NCBI GenBank assembly: GCA_964608265.1
Contig: CAZSNP010000004.1
Span: 60,121-124,120 of the forward strand
Reading direction: 5' to 3'
DNA: 64,000 nucleotides
DNA from: JANWXR01 sp964608265
Lineage (GTDB): Bacteria; Chloroflexota; Anaerolineae; Anaerolineales; UBA6663
Below, piece after piece: positions 16,559 through 25,400 of this stretch. Both the position numbers and the translations under genes were made by a program. The notes under the pieces are model-generated. The model did no database searches. It was given only the letters and a program-made list of their open reading frames with translations, and was not told where the DNA came from. Positions within the stretch are counted from its first letter, which is position 1, and every line of letters begins with the position of its first letter.

Positions 16559-17215
16559 TCAAGCCGATGAAGGGGGCTTCTGCGCGCTGTCGCGAAAGTG
16601 CGCCAGCCGCTCGCGCACCGCCATCGTGCCGAGCAGCGCCACCAGGCTCGCGGCCACAAAGAGCATCGGGCCGACCAGTGCGATGCTCGCCCCCAGCAGC
16701 GCCACGATCACGGCCATCAACACCATCACGTAACCCGGCGAGGCGATGAAGACGAAGGCACTGTTGCGCAGGGCGGTACGCAGGCGTTCATCCTTCAACT
16801 CCATCACAAAGGGCAGGGCGAGGAATTGCACCAGAATCCAGCCGACGCCAAACGCGGCGAAGACGGTCTGCAGCAACGTCGCCCACCAGGCCCCGCCGAA
16901 CTGCGCGTAAAACCCGACGTTGAGCCAGACGATGAAGACGACGAGCAGGTTGAGCAACATCCATGCCCAACTCTTCACAAAGTAACGCTTCATCCCCTCC
17001 CACAGGCTGACGACGGTGGCGGCCTCCTGGCGCGCGACGCGATGGGCGGCGTAGTACAGCCCGAACGTCGCCGGCGGGCCGAGGACGACGGTGAGCCAGC
17101 TCAAAGCCCACAGCAAATTGATGAGGGTGAACTGATACGTGTTGTCCCACCACAGCCCTACGGCCTCGATGATGACGCGCACCACGGCCGGCCCGCTGCC
17201 CGGTTTGTCACTCAT
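16559..17215 (-). CDS. YesL/DUF624-like integral membrane protein
   Basis: 218 residues starting at the ATG overlapping the upstream permease stop (ATGA at 17212-17215). Five or six helices. The stretch NTYQFTLINLLWALSWLTVVLGPPATFGLYYAAHRVARQE matches the opening of the DUF624 (YesL) family, whose genes usually sit beside sugar ABC importers in Firmicutes. Its biochemical role is unknown. The tight coupling to a BMP-type importer suggests a helper or regulatory role for that transporter. A longer frame to 17491 is antisense-like noise from the permease gene. Confidence 0.75.
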   Translation of the reverse strand: MSDKPGSGPAVVRVIIEAVGLWWDNTYQFTLINLLWALSWLTVVLGPPATFGLYYAAHRVARQEAATVVSLWEGMKRYFVKSWAWMLLNLLVVFIVWLNVGFYAQFGGAWWATLLQTVFAAFGVGWILVQFLALPFVMELKDERLRTALRNSAFVFIASPGYVMVLMAVIVALLGASIALVGPMLFVAASLVALLGTMAVRERLAHFRDSAQKPPSSA

Positions 17216-18257
17216 GCCCGCCGGCGCTTTCGTTGGGCGTATACGAACAACGCCAGCAGCGTCGCCGCGTACGGCACCATGCCGGTGAATTGGGCGGGCG
17301 CCGCATAGCCCTGGAGAAAAAGGCCGAGACCATCGGCCAGGCCGAAGAGCAGGGCGATGAGGGCGAGGCCCCACGGCTGGCCGTTGACGAGGATGACGGC
17401 GGCCAGCGCAATCCAGCCGCGCCCGGCCGACATGCCCTCGGCAAACAAGCGCACGTAGCCGAGCGAGAGGAACGCGCCGCCCAATCCGCACAGCCCGCCG
17501 CAGATGAGCAGCGCTGCCACGCGCACCCGCGCCGGCCGCACCCCGCTCGATTCGAGGCTGGCGACGTTGTAGCCCGCTGCGCGCAGACGCAAGCCGAACG
17601 GCGTCCGAAAGATCACATAGCCACAGGCCGCCACGGCCAGCGCGGCGAGGTACACGATCAGGTTCTGCCCGCTGATGATTTCGCCCAGCACCGGCACTCG
17701 GTCGAGCAGCGGAATCTCAAGGCGCGGGATTGCTTGAATGCCGGCGTCGGCGAACGCGCCGCGCACCCCGAACAGCTGGCGCAACAAATACGTCGTCGCG
17801 CCGGCGGCCAACAGGTTCAGCGCGATGCCGGTGACGAACTCGTCGGTCTTCAGCACCACGGCAAACAGGATGAAGATCAACGCCAGCGTCATCGAGCCGA
17901 GCACCGCACAGATCAGCCCGGCGACCCAGCTTTGAAAGAAATACGAACCGAGCACGGCGCAGAATGCGCCCATCAACAACATCCCNNNNNNNNNNNNNNN
18001 NNNNNNNNNNNNNNNNNNNNNNNNNNNNNNNNNNNNNNNNNNNNNNNNNNNNNNNNNNNNNNNNNNNNNNNNNNNNNNNNNNNNNTTTGAAAGAAATACG
18101 AACCGAGCACGGCGCAGAATGCGCCCATCAACAACATCCCCTCCATGGCGATGTTGAACACGCCGGCGTAGAACGTGAACGCCCCACCAAGCGCCGCCAG
18201 CAAAATTGGCGTTGCGCCGGAGAGGGTGCCGGTGACGAGGCCGATGATGGCGCGCAT
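17212..18257 (-). CDS. BMP-type ABC importer, second permease (interrupted by artefactual gap)
   Basis: The N-terminal part (18257 leftwards) and C-terminal part (to 17212) share an identical 55-bp overlap on either side of the N run. Removing the 100 N plus one copy gives one continuous frame of 296 residues: MRAIIGLVTGTL, then NIAMEGMLLMGAFCA, and on to the end. Eight or so helices and the EGMLLMGAF signature match the YufQ/NupQ permease of nucleoside importers (branched-chain amino acid/ribose permease superfamily). It pairs with the permease encoded just upstream (15-bp spacing). Confidence 0.9.
17931..18140. other. Artefactual scaffold gap flanked by an identical 55-bp overlap
   Basis: Bases 17931-17985 and 18086-18140 are identical over all 55 positions, with the 100 N between them. 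Collapsing one copy restores the permease frame exactly (155 bp removed). This is the pattern left when two contigs overlapping by one 55-mer are joined by a fixed N spacer. Confidence 0.95.
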
Positions 18258-18265
18258 CTCACTCT

Positions 18266-18298
18266 TTAGTCATCAGTCATGACTCACGACCGATGACC
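18266..18298. repeat. GTCATGA-type spacer words at the permease gene end
   Basis: AGTCATCAGTCATGACTCACG and CCGATGACC repeat a GTCAT/ATGAC word, with the perfect 10-bp palindrome AGTCATGACT. The last residues of the first permease (SVVSHD) are read from it, and it also fills the 15-bp spacer to the second permease. Confidence 0.6.
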
Positions 18299-19331
18299 GG
18301 ACTCTTCGCAGACGCCGCGCCGCCAACTGGTTGAGCAGCGAGTTCAAATAGCCGCGGCTGGCCACGCTCACCAGCACGATGACGGCTTGCAACACTTGAA
18401 TGAACTCGCTGGGCACGGCGGTCAGCAGCTCCATCCCCAGCGCGCCGGTTTGCAGCGCGGCGAAGAACAAGCCGTACACCGCGGTGGCCATCAGGCCGGA
18501 GTTCGCCACCACCGCGATCATCACCCCATCCCACGCGTAGTTCGCGCCCAGGCCACGGATAAAGCGGTGCGGCCCGGCCATCACCAGCAGCCCGCCGCCC
18601 AGCCCGGCCAACGCGCCCGTGACCAGCATCACGATGAAGAAGTTGCGATCCACCGGGCAGCCGCCGAGCCGCGCGAACAGCGAATTCTGCCCGGCGATGC
18701 GCCACTCGTAGCCGGGCCGCGTGCGATGGAAAATGTAACCCATCACGACCGCCGCCAGCACCATGACGAGGATGCTCGTGCTGAACACGCCGAGGTCGGG
18801 CAGCCAGCCCGCCTGCGCGATGGGCGGTGACTTGGGGGAGAGCGCGCCGGCCTCGGCCAGCGGCCCGCCGAGGGTGATGAGCCACGCGGTGAACAGATCG
18901 GCCAGGCTGTTGAGCATGAGCGTGACGATGAACTCGCTCATGTTGAATGCGCGCCGCAGCAGCGCCGCGACCCCCGCGTATAACGCGCCGCCCAGCATCG
19001 CCGCCGCCAGCAGCAGCGGAATCATCAGCGGGGCGGGCAGGTCAACCGCCGTGCCGACGAGCGTGACGGCCAGCGCACCCATGAGGAATTGCCCCGGCTG
19101 CCCGAGGTTGACCGGCCCGGAGGCGAAGGCGATGGACGCCGACAGCCCGGTGAGGAGGAGCGGCACCGCGTTCTTCAGCGTCGTTGCCAGCTTATCGGCA
19201 TCGCCGAGCGAGAGCGAGAACAATGCGCCATAAGCGGCGAACGGGTTGTGCCCCTCGACGGCCAGGATCAGCGTGCCGATGAGCAGGGCCAGCGCGAGGC
19301 CGGCCAGCGCGGAGAAAAGGCTTTGGCGCAT
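18273..19331 (-). CDS. BMP-type ABC importer, first permease
   Basis: 352 residues with about ten helices. GPVNLGQPGQFLMGAL and NMSEFIVTLMLNSLADL are the characteristic stretches of the YufP/NupP permease family. The cytoplasmic coupling loop has YEWRIAGQNSLFARLGG. It follows the ATPase gene by 74 bp and precedes the second permease by 15 bp. With that permease it forms the membrane channel of a nucleoside- or base-type importer. The last few residues derive from a spacer repeat. Confidence 0.93.
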   Translation of the reverse strand: MRQSLFSALAGLALALLIGTLILAVEGHNPFAAYGALFSLSLGDADKLATTLKNAVPLLLTGLSASIAFASGPVNLGQPGQFLMGALAVTLVGTAVDLPAPLMIPLLLAAAMLGGALYAGVAALLRRAFNMSEFIVTLMLNSLADLFTAWLITLGGPLAEAGALSPKSPPIAQAGWLPDLGVFSTSILVMVLAAVVMGYIFHRTRPGYEWRIAGQNSLFARLGGCPVDRNFFIVMLVTGALAGLGGGLLVMAGPHRFIRGLGANYAWDGVMIAVVANSGLMATAVYGLFFAALQTGALGMELLTAVPSEFIQVLQAVIVLVSVASRGYLNSLLNQLAARRLRRVRSSVVSHD

Positions 19332-19352
19332 GAAGCGAGCGATGATAGAGGG

Positions 19353-19405
19353 CTAATGACTGGCGGCTGGCTGCTGGATACCGTTCACTGTTTGCCGGCT
19401 GCGGT
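19353..19405. repeat. Spacer words GGCGGCTGG / CGTTCACTG / TTTACTG
   Basis: The ATPase-permease spacer reads as degenerate repeats of (T)GGCGGCTGGCTGCTGG, CCGTTCACTG and GCGGTTTACTG. The same words occur at 13170-13226. No gene or terminator is seen. Confidence 0.6.
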
Positions 19406-20929
19406 TTACTGATTTCTCCCCCGCAACATCCACAACCCCACCTGCTCGACCCCGGTTTCCTCGGTCGGCACATCGGCTGCGACTGCGCCCCGGTGCATCA
19501 CGGCGATGCGGTCGGCGAGGCGGAACAGTTCGTCGAGGTCGGCGGAGATGAGGAGGATGGCGCGGCCCTCGTCACGCTCGCGCAGGATGTGTGCGTGCAC
19601 ATATTCCGTCGAGCCTACATCGAGGCCGCGCGTCGGTTGATCGAGCAGGATGAAGGCCTTGTCGAGCAATAACTCGCGCCCAAGGATGACCTTTTGCTGG
19701 TTGCCGCCGGAGAGCGCGCGGAAGGGCTGGCCCGCATCGCTCATCGCCACCGCGAATTGCTCGCGGACCTGCTCGGCGAAGGCGCGCGCCCGGCCGGCAT
19801 CCAGCCACCAGCCGCCCCAGCGCGTGAATGCGTTGCTGAGGCGGTGATGGGTCATGATGGCGTTCTCGACCACAGTGGCCGGGAGACTTGCGCCGAGGCG
19901 TGCCCGATCTTGCGCGACGAAGGCCAGGTGCGCGCGGCGTTCGAGGATCGGTGCGCGGGTGAGGTCGTGGCCGTTGATCGTCAGCGTGCCGCTGCTCGGC
20001 GTGAGCAGCCCAACCAGGACGTTGACGAGTTCGTACTGCCCGTTGCCCTCCACGCCCGCCAGGCCGACGATCTCGCCGGCGCGCACGTCGAGGTGGATAT
20101 CGCGCAACCGCTCGCGGCCCGCCTCGTCGCGATACGAGAGGCCGGCCGCGCGGAAGACCGTGGCCCCGATCGCATGGGTGCGGCGCGCCGCAGCGAACAG
20201 CACGTCGCGGCCCACCATCATCCGCGCCAGCGCCGCCCTGGTGGTCGAGGCCGCCTCGACCGTATCAACTTTCCTGCCCCTGCGCAACACGGTGATGCGA
20301 TCGCTCAGGTCGAGCACTTCGTCGAGGTGATGCGAGATGAAGAGGATGGTCTGGCCGCCGTCGCGCAGCCGGCGTAGCTCATCGAACAGTTGCGGGATTT
20401 CCTGGGGCGTGAGCACCGCCGTCGGCTCGTCGAGGATCAGCACCGACACCTCGCGATACAGCAGCTTGAGGATTTCGACCTTCTGGCGCGCGGCGACGGA
20501 GATGTCGCCGACCAGCGCCTCGGGGTCGAGGTTGAATTGAAATTCGTCGATCTTCGCCCGCACCCGGTCGCGCGCGCGGCGCGGGTCGAGCGCCCCCCAG
20601 CGCGTCACCGGCTCGGCGCCGAGCACGATGTTTTCCCACACCGTGTATTCGGGGATGAGGAGGATCTCCTGATGCACCATGCCGATGCCGGCGGCCATCG
20701 CCTCGGAGGTGGCGGCGAAGCGCGCCGGCTGCCCGCGGTACTCGATCTGGCCGGCGTCGTGCCCATACTGGCCGTGCAGCACCTTCATTAGCGTGCTCTT
20801 GCCCGCGCCGTTCTCGCCGACGATGGCGTGGATCTCGCCCGCGCGAAACGAGGCTGAGACATCGTCGAGCGCGACGACGTCCGGCGGGAAGACCTTGGTG
20901 ATGTGGCGCAGCTCAATGAGGTCGGCCAT
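19406..20929 (-). CDS. BMP-type ABC importer, double ATPase subunit
   Basis: 507 residues with two ABC domains in tandem, as in RbsA/YufO. The N-terminal domain has Walker A GENGAGKST, a signature region (ISVAARQKVEILK in place of LSGGQ) and Walker B LILDEPT. The C-terminal domain has a degenerate Walker A (GVEGNGQYE), LSGGNQQK and ILLDQPTRGLD. One canonical and one altered site is the usual state in this family. It energises uptake by the two permeases downstream. Confidence 0.94.
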   Translation of the reverse strand: MADLIELRHITKVFPPDVVALDDVSASFRAGEIHAIVGENGAGKSTLMKVLHGQYGHDAGQIEYRGQPARFAATSEAMAAGIGMVHQEILLIPEYTVWENIVLGAEPVTRWGALDPRRARDRVRAKIDEFQFNLDPEALVGDISVAARQKVEILKLLYREVSVLILDEPTAVLTPQEIPQLFDELRRLRDGGQTILFISHHLDEVLDLSDRITVLRRGRKVDTVEAASTTRAALARMMVGRDVLFAAARRTHAIGATVFRAAGLSYRDEAGRERLRDIHLDVRAGEIVGLAGVEGNGQYELVNVLVGLLTPSSGTLTINGHDLTRAPILERRAHLAFVAQDRARLGASLPATVVENAIMTHHRLSNAFTRWGGWWLDAGRARAFAEQVREQFAVAMSDAGQPFRALSGGNQQKVILGRELLLDKAFILLDQPTRGLDVGSTEYVHAHILRERDEGRAILLISADLDELFRLADRIAVMHRGAVAADVPTEETGVEQVGLWMLRGRNQ

Positions 20930-20956
20930 GAGTCAAAGGATTGAGCGGAAGAAAAA

Positions 20957-20990
20957 GGATTGAACGGATGCGACCTCATCCGTTCAATCC
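20957..20990. repeat. Perfect 14-bp inverted repeat between lipoprotein and ATPase genes
   Basis: GGATTGAACGGATG (20957-20970) and CATCCGTTCAATCC (20977-20990) pair perfectly around a 6-nt loop. No T tract follows, so it is more likely an mRNA processing or stability hairpin that raises lipoprotein yield relative to the ATPase than a full terminator. Related words (GGATTGAGCGGA) lie beside it at 20938-20950. Confidence 0.75.
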
Positions 20991-21014
20991 CTCAACCGTG
21001 CGTAACATCTGTTG

Positions 21015-22028
21015 CTACGGGACGTAGCGCTCGATCGTCAACGTGCCGTCAATGATCTGTTGTCGCACGGCCATGATCTTCTCCTGCGCGGCTTGCGGCA
21101 GCACCGGTCGCTGGGCCTCCAGCGCGATATCCACGCCGCCCTGCTTGAGGCCGTACTCCAAAACCTCACCGGCCTTGTATGTGCCATTGCGGATCGAGGC
21201 ATACACATCCTCAATCGCCTTGCCGACGTTTTTGATGTCGCTGGCGATGACGTGGCCGGGCGCGAGGTCGTTCTGGTTCGTGTCCACGCCGATGGCGTAC
21301 AGGTTGCGTTCCTCGGCCGCCTGCAACACGCCCAGGCCCGAGGCGGCGGCGATCTGAAAGACCACGTCGGCCTTTTGATCGAAGAGTTGCAGCGCCGCTT
21401 CCTTGCCCTTGGCCGGATCATCCCACACCCCGCCCAGCGATTTCACTGCCACCTGAATATCGGGGTGGATGGACCTGGCGCCATTCTCGTAGGCAAAGGT
21501 GAAGCCGGAGATGACCGGGTCGATATCGCCGGCCACCGCCCCGATGACCTTCTCCGGATTGACGCCGGCCAGGCTGGTATCGGTGGTGGCCAGCGCAGCA
21601 GCTACGCCGGCCAGGTAAGCGCTCTCCTCTTCGATGAAGTCCACCGACGTAATCGTGTCTTTTGAGTTCTCGAGGGTGAAATCCACATTCACGAAAACCT
21701 TGTTTGGGTACTTGTCGGCTGTTTCCTTCAGTTGATCCTCGAAGCCGTACGCGATGACGAAGATGACGTCGGCGAATTGCACGGCAGCGTCGAGGCTGGG
21801 CTGATACTTGCCCGCGTCGAACTGCGCCTCGATGGTGCGAGTCTCTACGCCGTACTGCTTCCTGATGTTCTCCATCCCCTGCTGGCCCGAATCGTAAAAG
21901 GCGTTGTCGCCCAGCGCGCCGTTGATGAGGTAGACGACCTTGTCGGTCGCGGGCGTGCTGGCTGCCGGGGTGCATGCGCTGAGGATGAGGGCCGCCACGG
22001 CGAGCAGCGACAGGATGCGGTTGTTCAT
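21015..22028 (-). CDS. BMP-family substrate-binding lipoprotein
   Basis: 337 residues with a lipoprotein signal (lipobox LSAC, modified Cys19) and the Bmp/Med fold of the PnrA-like nucleoside-binding family (VYLINGALGDNAFYDSGQQG; GVDTNQNDLAPGHVIASDIKNVG). A good ribosome-binding site, AAGGAGAG, precedes the ATG. It is the first gene of the importer operon and would sit on the outer face of the membrane, delivering substrate to the two permeases. Purine nucleosides are the known ligands of characterised relatives; the actual substrate here is not proven. Confidence 0.94.
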   Translation of the reverse strand: MNNRILSLLAVAALILSACTPAASTPATDKVVYLINGALGDNAFYDSGQQGMENIRKQYGVETRTIEAQFDAGKYQPSLDAAVQFADVIFVIAYGFEDQLKETADKYPNKVFVNVDFTLENSKDTITSVDFIEEESAYLAGVAAALATTDTSLAGVNPEKVIGAVAGDIDPVISGFTFAYENGARSIHPDIQVAVKSLGGVWDDPAKGKEAALQLFDQKADVVFQIAAASGLGVLQAAEERNLYAIGVDTNQNDLAPGHVIASDIKNVGKAIEDVYASIRNGTYKAGEVLEYGLKQGGVDIALEAQRPVLPQAAQEKIMAVRQQIIDGTLTIERYVP

Positions 22029-22057
22029 TTCTTCTCTCCTTGCTGAGTGGTGGTGGG

Positions 22058-22086
22058 ATTGTACATGGCCTGAGGGGGCAGGGCAA
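22058..22086 (-). promoter_or_regulatory. Candidate sigma70 promoter of the BMP importer operon
   Basis: On the minus strand TTGCCC (22086-22081), a 17-bp spacer and TACAAT (22063-22058) lie about 30 bp before the lipoprotein ATG. This gives a short leader with the Shine-Dalgarno site. Confidence 0.6.
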
Positions 22087-22289
22087 CGCTCGCGGCTACC
22101 GAATGAGCTGCCGCCGAGGAGATTCAGGGCGGGGGCGAACGATTGAAATCTCGTCTCCCAACGCCATCAGGCCAGCCCGCATCGACTCGGGCTGGGCGGG
22201 CAGCCTTCGTGTTGCTGGCTGCCACGGTGTGCGGCGAATACGGCTTTGCACCTCCCGCCACCTGCCCGAATCGGCAGGGAAACTCGTTG
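22087..22289. other. Divergent intergenic region without a recognised gene
   Basis: The stretch between the two divergent promoters holds an 8-bp inverted repeat (CCAGCCCG at 22172-22179, CGGGCTGG at 22188-22195) and a small hairpin (CCTGCC...GGCAGG, 22261-22278) just upstream of the rpoC -35. Short open frames here have no family features. Confidence 0.5.
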
Positions 22290-22317
22290 TTGACAGAACG
22301 ACTTGCATGGATATAAT
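22290..22317 (+). promoter_or_regulatory. Near-consensus sigma70 promoter of rpoC
   Basis: TTGACA at 22290-22295, a 16-bp spacer and TATAAT at 22312-22317: both hexamers match consensus exactly. Transcription would start near 22324, giving a leader of about 104 nt. Confidence 0.85.
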
Positions 22318-22343
22318 TCCCCCACATTTTGAAACCCCAAACA

Positions 22344-22382
22344 ACAAGCGCTTGAAGCGGATTCGCCTCAGGCGCTTGTTTT
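22344..22382 (+). terminator. Leader hairpin (possible attenuator) of rpoC
   Basis: An 18-bp stem (22344-22361 with 22362-22379) has two G-U pairs and one mismatch, so a few central bases must form the loop. It is followed by TTTTG. It lies wholly within the predicted rpoC leader, 20 nt after the start site, so it would act as a weak terminator or attenuator rather than as the end of an upstream gene. Confidence 0.6.
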
Positions 22383-22427
22383 GCTGTTCCCTGTTGGAAG
22401 CACGTATGTTCGATTGGGAGGCCAACT

Positions 22428-25400
22428 ATGTCGGATGCACCTCGAAATAGCGCGAACGAAGCCAAGACCTTTAGTGCCCTGCGGATCAGTCTGGCCTCGC
22501 CCGACCAAATCAAATCGTGGTCCTACGGCGAAGTCCTCAAACCTGAAACCATCAACTACCGCCGCCTGCGGCCCGAGAAAGACGGGCTGTTCTGCGAGGC
22601 CATCTTTGGCCCGACGCGCGACTGGCAATGCTATTGCGGCAAATACAAGAACGTCCGCTACAAGGGCATCGTCTGCGACAAATGTGGCGTGGAAGTGACC
22701 CGCTCCTCGGTGCGCCGCGAGCGGATGGGGCACATCGACCTGGCCGCCCCGGTGGCGCACGTGTGGTACACGCGCCGCGTGCCGTCGTACCTCGGCCTGC
22801 TGCTGGATGTCTCGCGGCGCAACCTCGACCGCGTGCTGTACTTCGCGCAATACGTGGTGACGCATGTGGATGAGGACGCGCGCCAGAAAGCCCTCAAGCG
22901 GCTCGATGAAGAGATCGGGCGTGAGGAGAAGCGCCGCCTCGACGACGTTAATCAAAAAATCCAGCAGATGAAGCACCAGCGCGACAAGAAGCTGGGCGAC
23001 CTCGAGGCCAAGCGCGAAGCGGTCAAGGAAAAGTACGAGAGCGACGCCGCCGAGAAGATTGACCCGGTGATGAAGGAAGCGCAAAAGCTGGAGCGCTCGC
23101 TGGCCGAGAAGATGGAGACGACCATCCGCGTGCCCATCACTTTCAGCTACACCGACGAAGTCATCGCCGACAAGGGCGAGACCATCGCCCGCAAGCACAC
23201 CACCGCGCTCACCCGCCTGGTGCAGGCCCACGTCGGCCAGATCGAAAACGAACTGAAAGAGAAGCGTGACCGCGCCCTCGAGAAGATCAAGGAGGAGGTG
23301 GACAAGCTCAAGGCCGAGGCCGAAGACGCCATCGTCAAGCTGCGGATGGATGTCGAGGGCGGCTACGACGACCTGAAGGACAAAGGCTCAAGCGACCGCG
23401 ACGAGTTGCAGAGTCTTCAGCCGCTGATGTTCCTCGGCGAGACGAAGTATCGCGAGTTGAAGCAGAAGTACGGCCAGGTCTTCAAGGCCGATATGGGCGC
23501 AGAGGCTTTCCTGGAGTTGCTCAAGTCCATGGATATGGACAAGACGGCCAAGGAACTGTGGCACGAGATCCGCACGACCAAGAGCAAGCAGAAGCGCAAG
23601 AAGGCGCTCAAGCGGCTTAAGGTCGTCGAGGCCCTGCGCCGTTCGCACAACCGGCCCGAGTGGATGATCCTGACCACGTTGCCCGTCATCCCGCCCGACC
23701 TGCGCCCGATGGTGCAGCTCGATGGTGGGCGGTTTGCCACCAGCGACCTCAACGATCTGTATCGGCGGGTCATCAACCGCAACAATCGCCTCAAGCGCCT
23801 GCTCGAACTCGGCGCGCCGGATGTGATCGTGCGCAACGAGAAGCGCATGTTGCAGGAAGCGGTTGACTCGCTGATTGACAACAGCCAGCGCGGCAAGATG
23901 CTCAGCCGCCGGGGCCGCCGCGAGCTGAAGAGCCTGAGCGACATGCTCAAGGGCAAGAAGGGCCGCTTCCGCCGCAACCTGCTCGGCAAGCGTGTGGACT
24001 ATTCAGGCCGCTCGGTCATCGTGGTCGGCCCGACGCTCAAGCTTCATCAGTGCGGCCTGCCGAAGACGATGGCGCTCGAGCTCTATCGCCCGTTCGTCAT
24101 CGCCAAGCTGGTCGAGTACAGCTACGCCTCCAATGTCAAGGGCGCCAAACGTTTCATCGAGCGCGAACGGCCCGAGGTGTGGGAGGTGCTCGAAGAGGTC
24201 ATCAGGGAGCGCCCGGTGCTGCTCAACCGCGCGCCCACGCTGCACCGCCTCGGCATCCAGGCCTTCGAACCGATCCTGGTCGAAGGCAAGGCCATCCAGA
24301 TTCACCCGCTGGTCTGCACGGCCTTCAACGCCGACTTCGACGGTGACCAGATGGCCGTGCATGTGCCGCTCAGCCAGAAGTCGGTGGAAGAGGCGCGCGA
24401 GCTAATGCTCTCCACCACTAACCTGCTCAAGCCCGCCGACGGCGAGCCGATCGTCGGCCCGTCGAAGGATATGGTGCTGGGCGTGTACTATCTCACCTTC
24501 TGGCACCCGACCGAGACGCCGAAAACCTGGCACACCTTCAGCGACCTTGACGATGTCGAGATGGCCTACAGCCTGGATCAGGTGAAGATCCACACCAAGA
24601 TCAAGCTCAGCGTCAACACCTGGTACAACGAGAAGAACGAGCGCTACGCCCGCCCGCAGAAACGCATCGTCGAGACGACGGTGGGCCGCGCGCTGTTCAA
24701 TCGCGTCATGCCGGATGAGATGCGCTTCGTCAACGAGGTGCTCGACAAAGGCGGTCTGCAAAAACTGGTGGGCCGTTGCTATCAGGTCGTCGGGCCGGAG
24801 CGCACCACCGACATCGTGGATGAAATCAAGAACATCGGCTTCAAGTACGCCACCCGCTCGGGCGTCACCATCGCCATCAACGACCTGAGCGTGCCGGAGG
24901 AAAAGGCCAGGGTGGTGGATCGCACGCTGGGCGAGCAGCAGGAGTTGGAGAAGATGTATCGGCGCGGCCTGCTCACCGAGCAGGAGATGAACGACCGCGT
25001 GATTGACATGTGGAGCAAGGCGCGTGACGAAGTGGCCAGGGCAGTCTCGGCCGGCCTCAACCCGGCCGGCCCGTTGGCGATGATGGCGAAGTCCGGCGCG
25101 ACCAAGGGCGGCTTCGGCCCGATCTCGCAGCTCGCCGGGATGCGCGGCCTGATGGCCGACCCATCCGGCCGTATCATCCCGCTGCCCATCCGCTCCAACT
25201 TCCGCGAGGGGCTGACGACGCTCGAGTACTTCATCTCCACCCACGGCGCGCGCAAAGGCCTGGCCGATACCGCCTTGCGCACGGCGGACGCCGGTTACCT
25301 GACGCGACGCCTGGTGGATGTGGCGCAGGATCAGATCGTCTCGATCCATGACTGCGGCACGGAGGGCGGCATCTGGGTGCGGCGCAAGGACGACGTCGCC

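Noticed and set aside
16257..16562. Minus-strand frame of 101 codons overlapping the small hypothetical gene
   Set aside because: It crosses the terminator-like hairpin, has a Trp/Cys/Pro-rich tail typical of noise, and has no ribosome-binding site.
17973..18085. Frameshift or gene split in the second importer permease
   Set aside because: The apparent split is caused by the N run and the duplicated 55-bp overlap; the frame is continuous once collapsed.
22029..22427. Possible riboswitch in the divergent region ahead of the BMP importer or rpoC
   Set aside because: The importer leader is only about 20 nt, and the rpoC leader shows a single hairpin without known riboswitch motifs.
22096..22513. 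Several minus- and plus-strand frames of 100-140 codons in the rpoC upstream region
   Set aside because: They overlap both divergent promoters and the rpoC leader and have no recognisable features.
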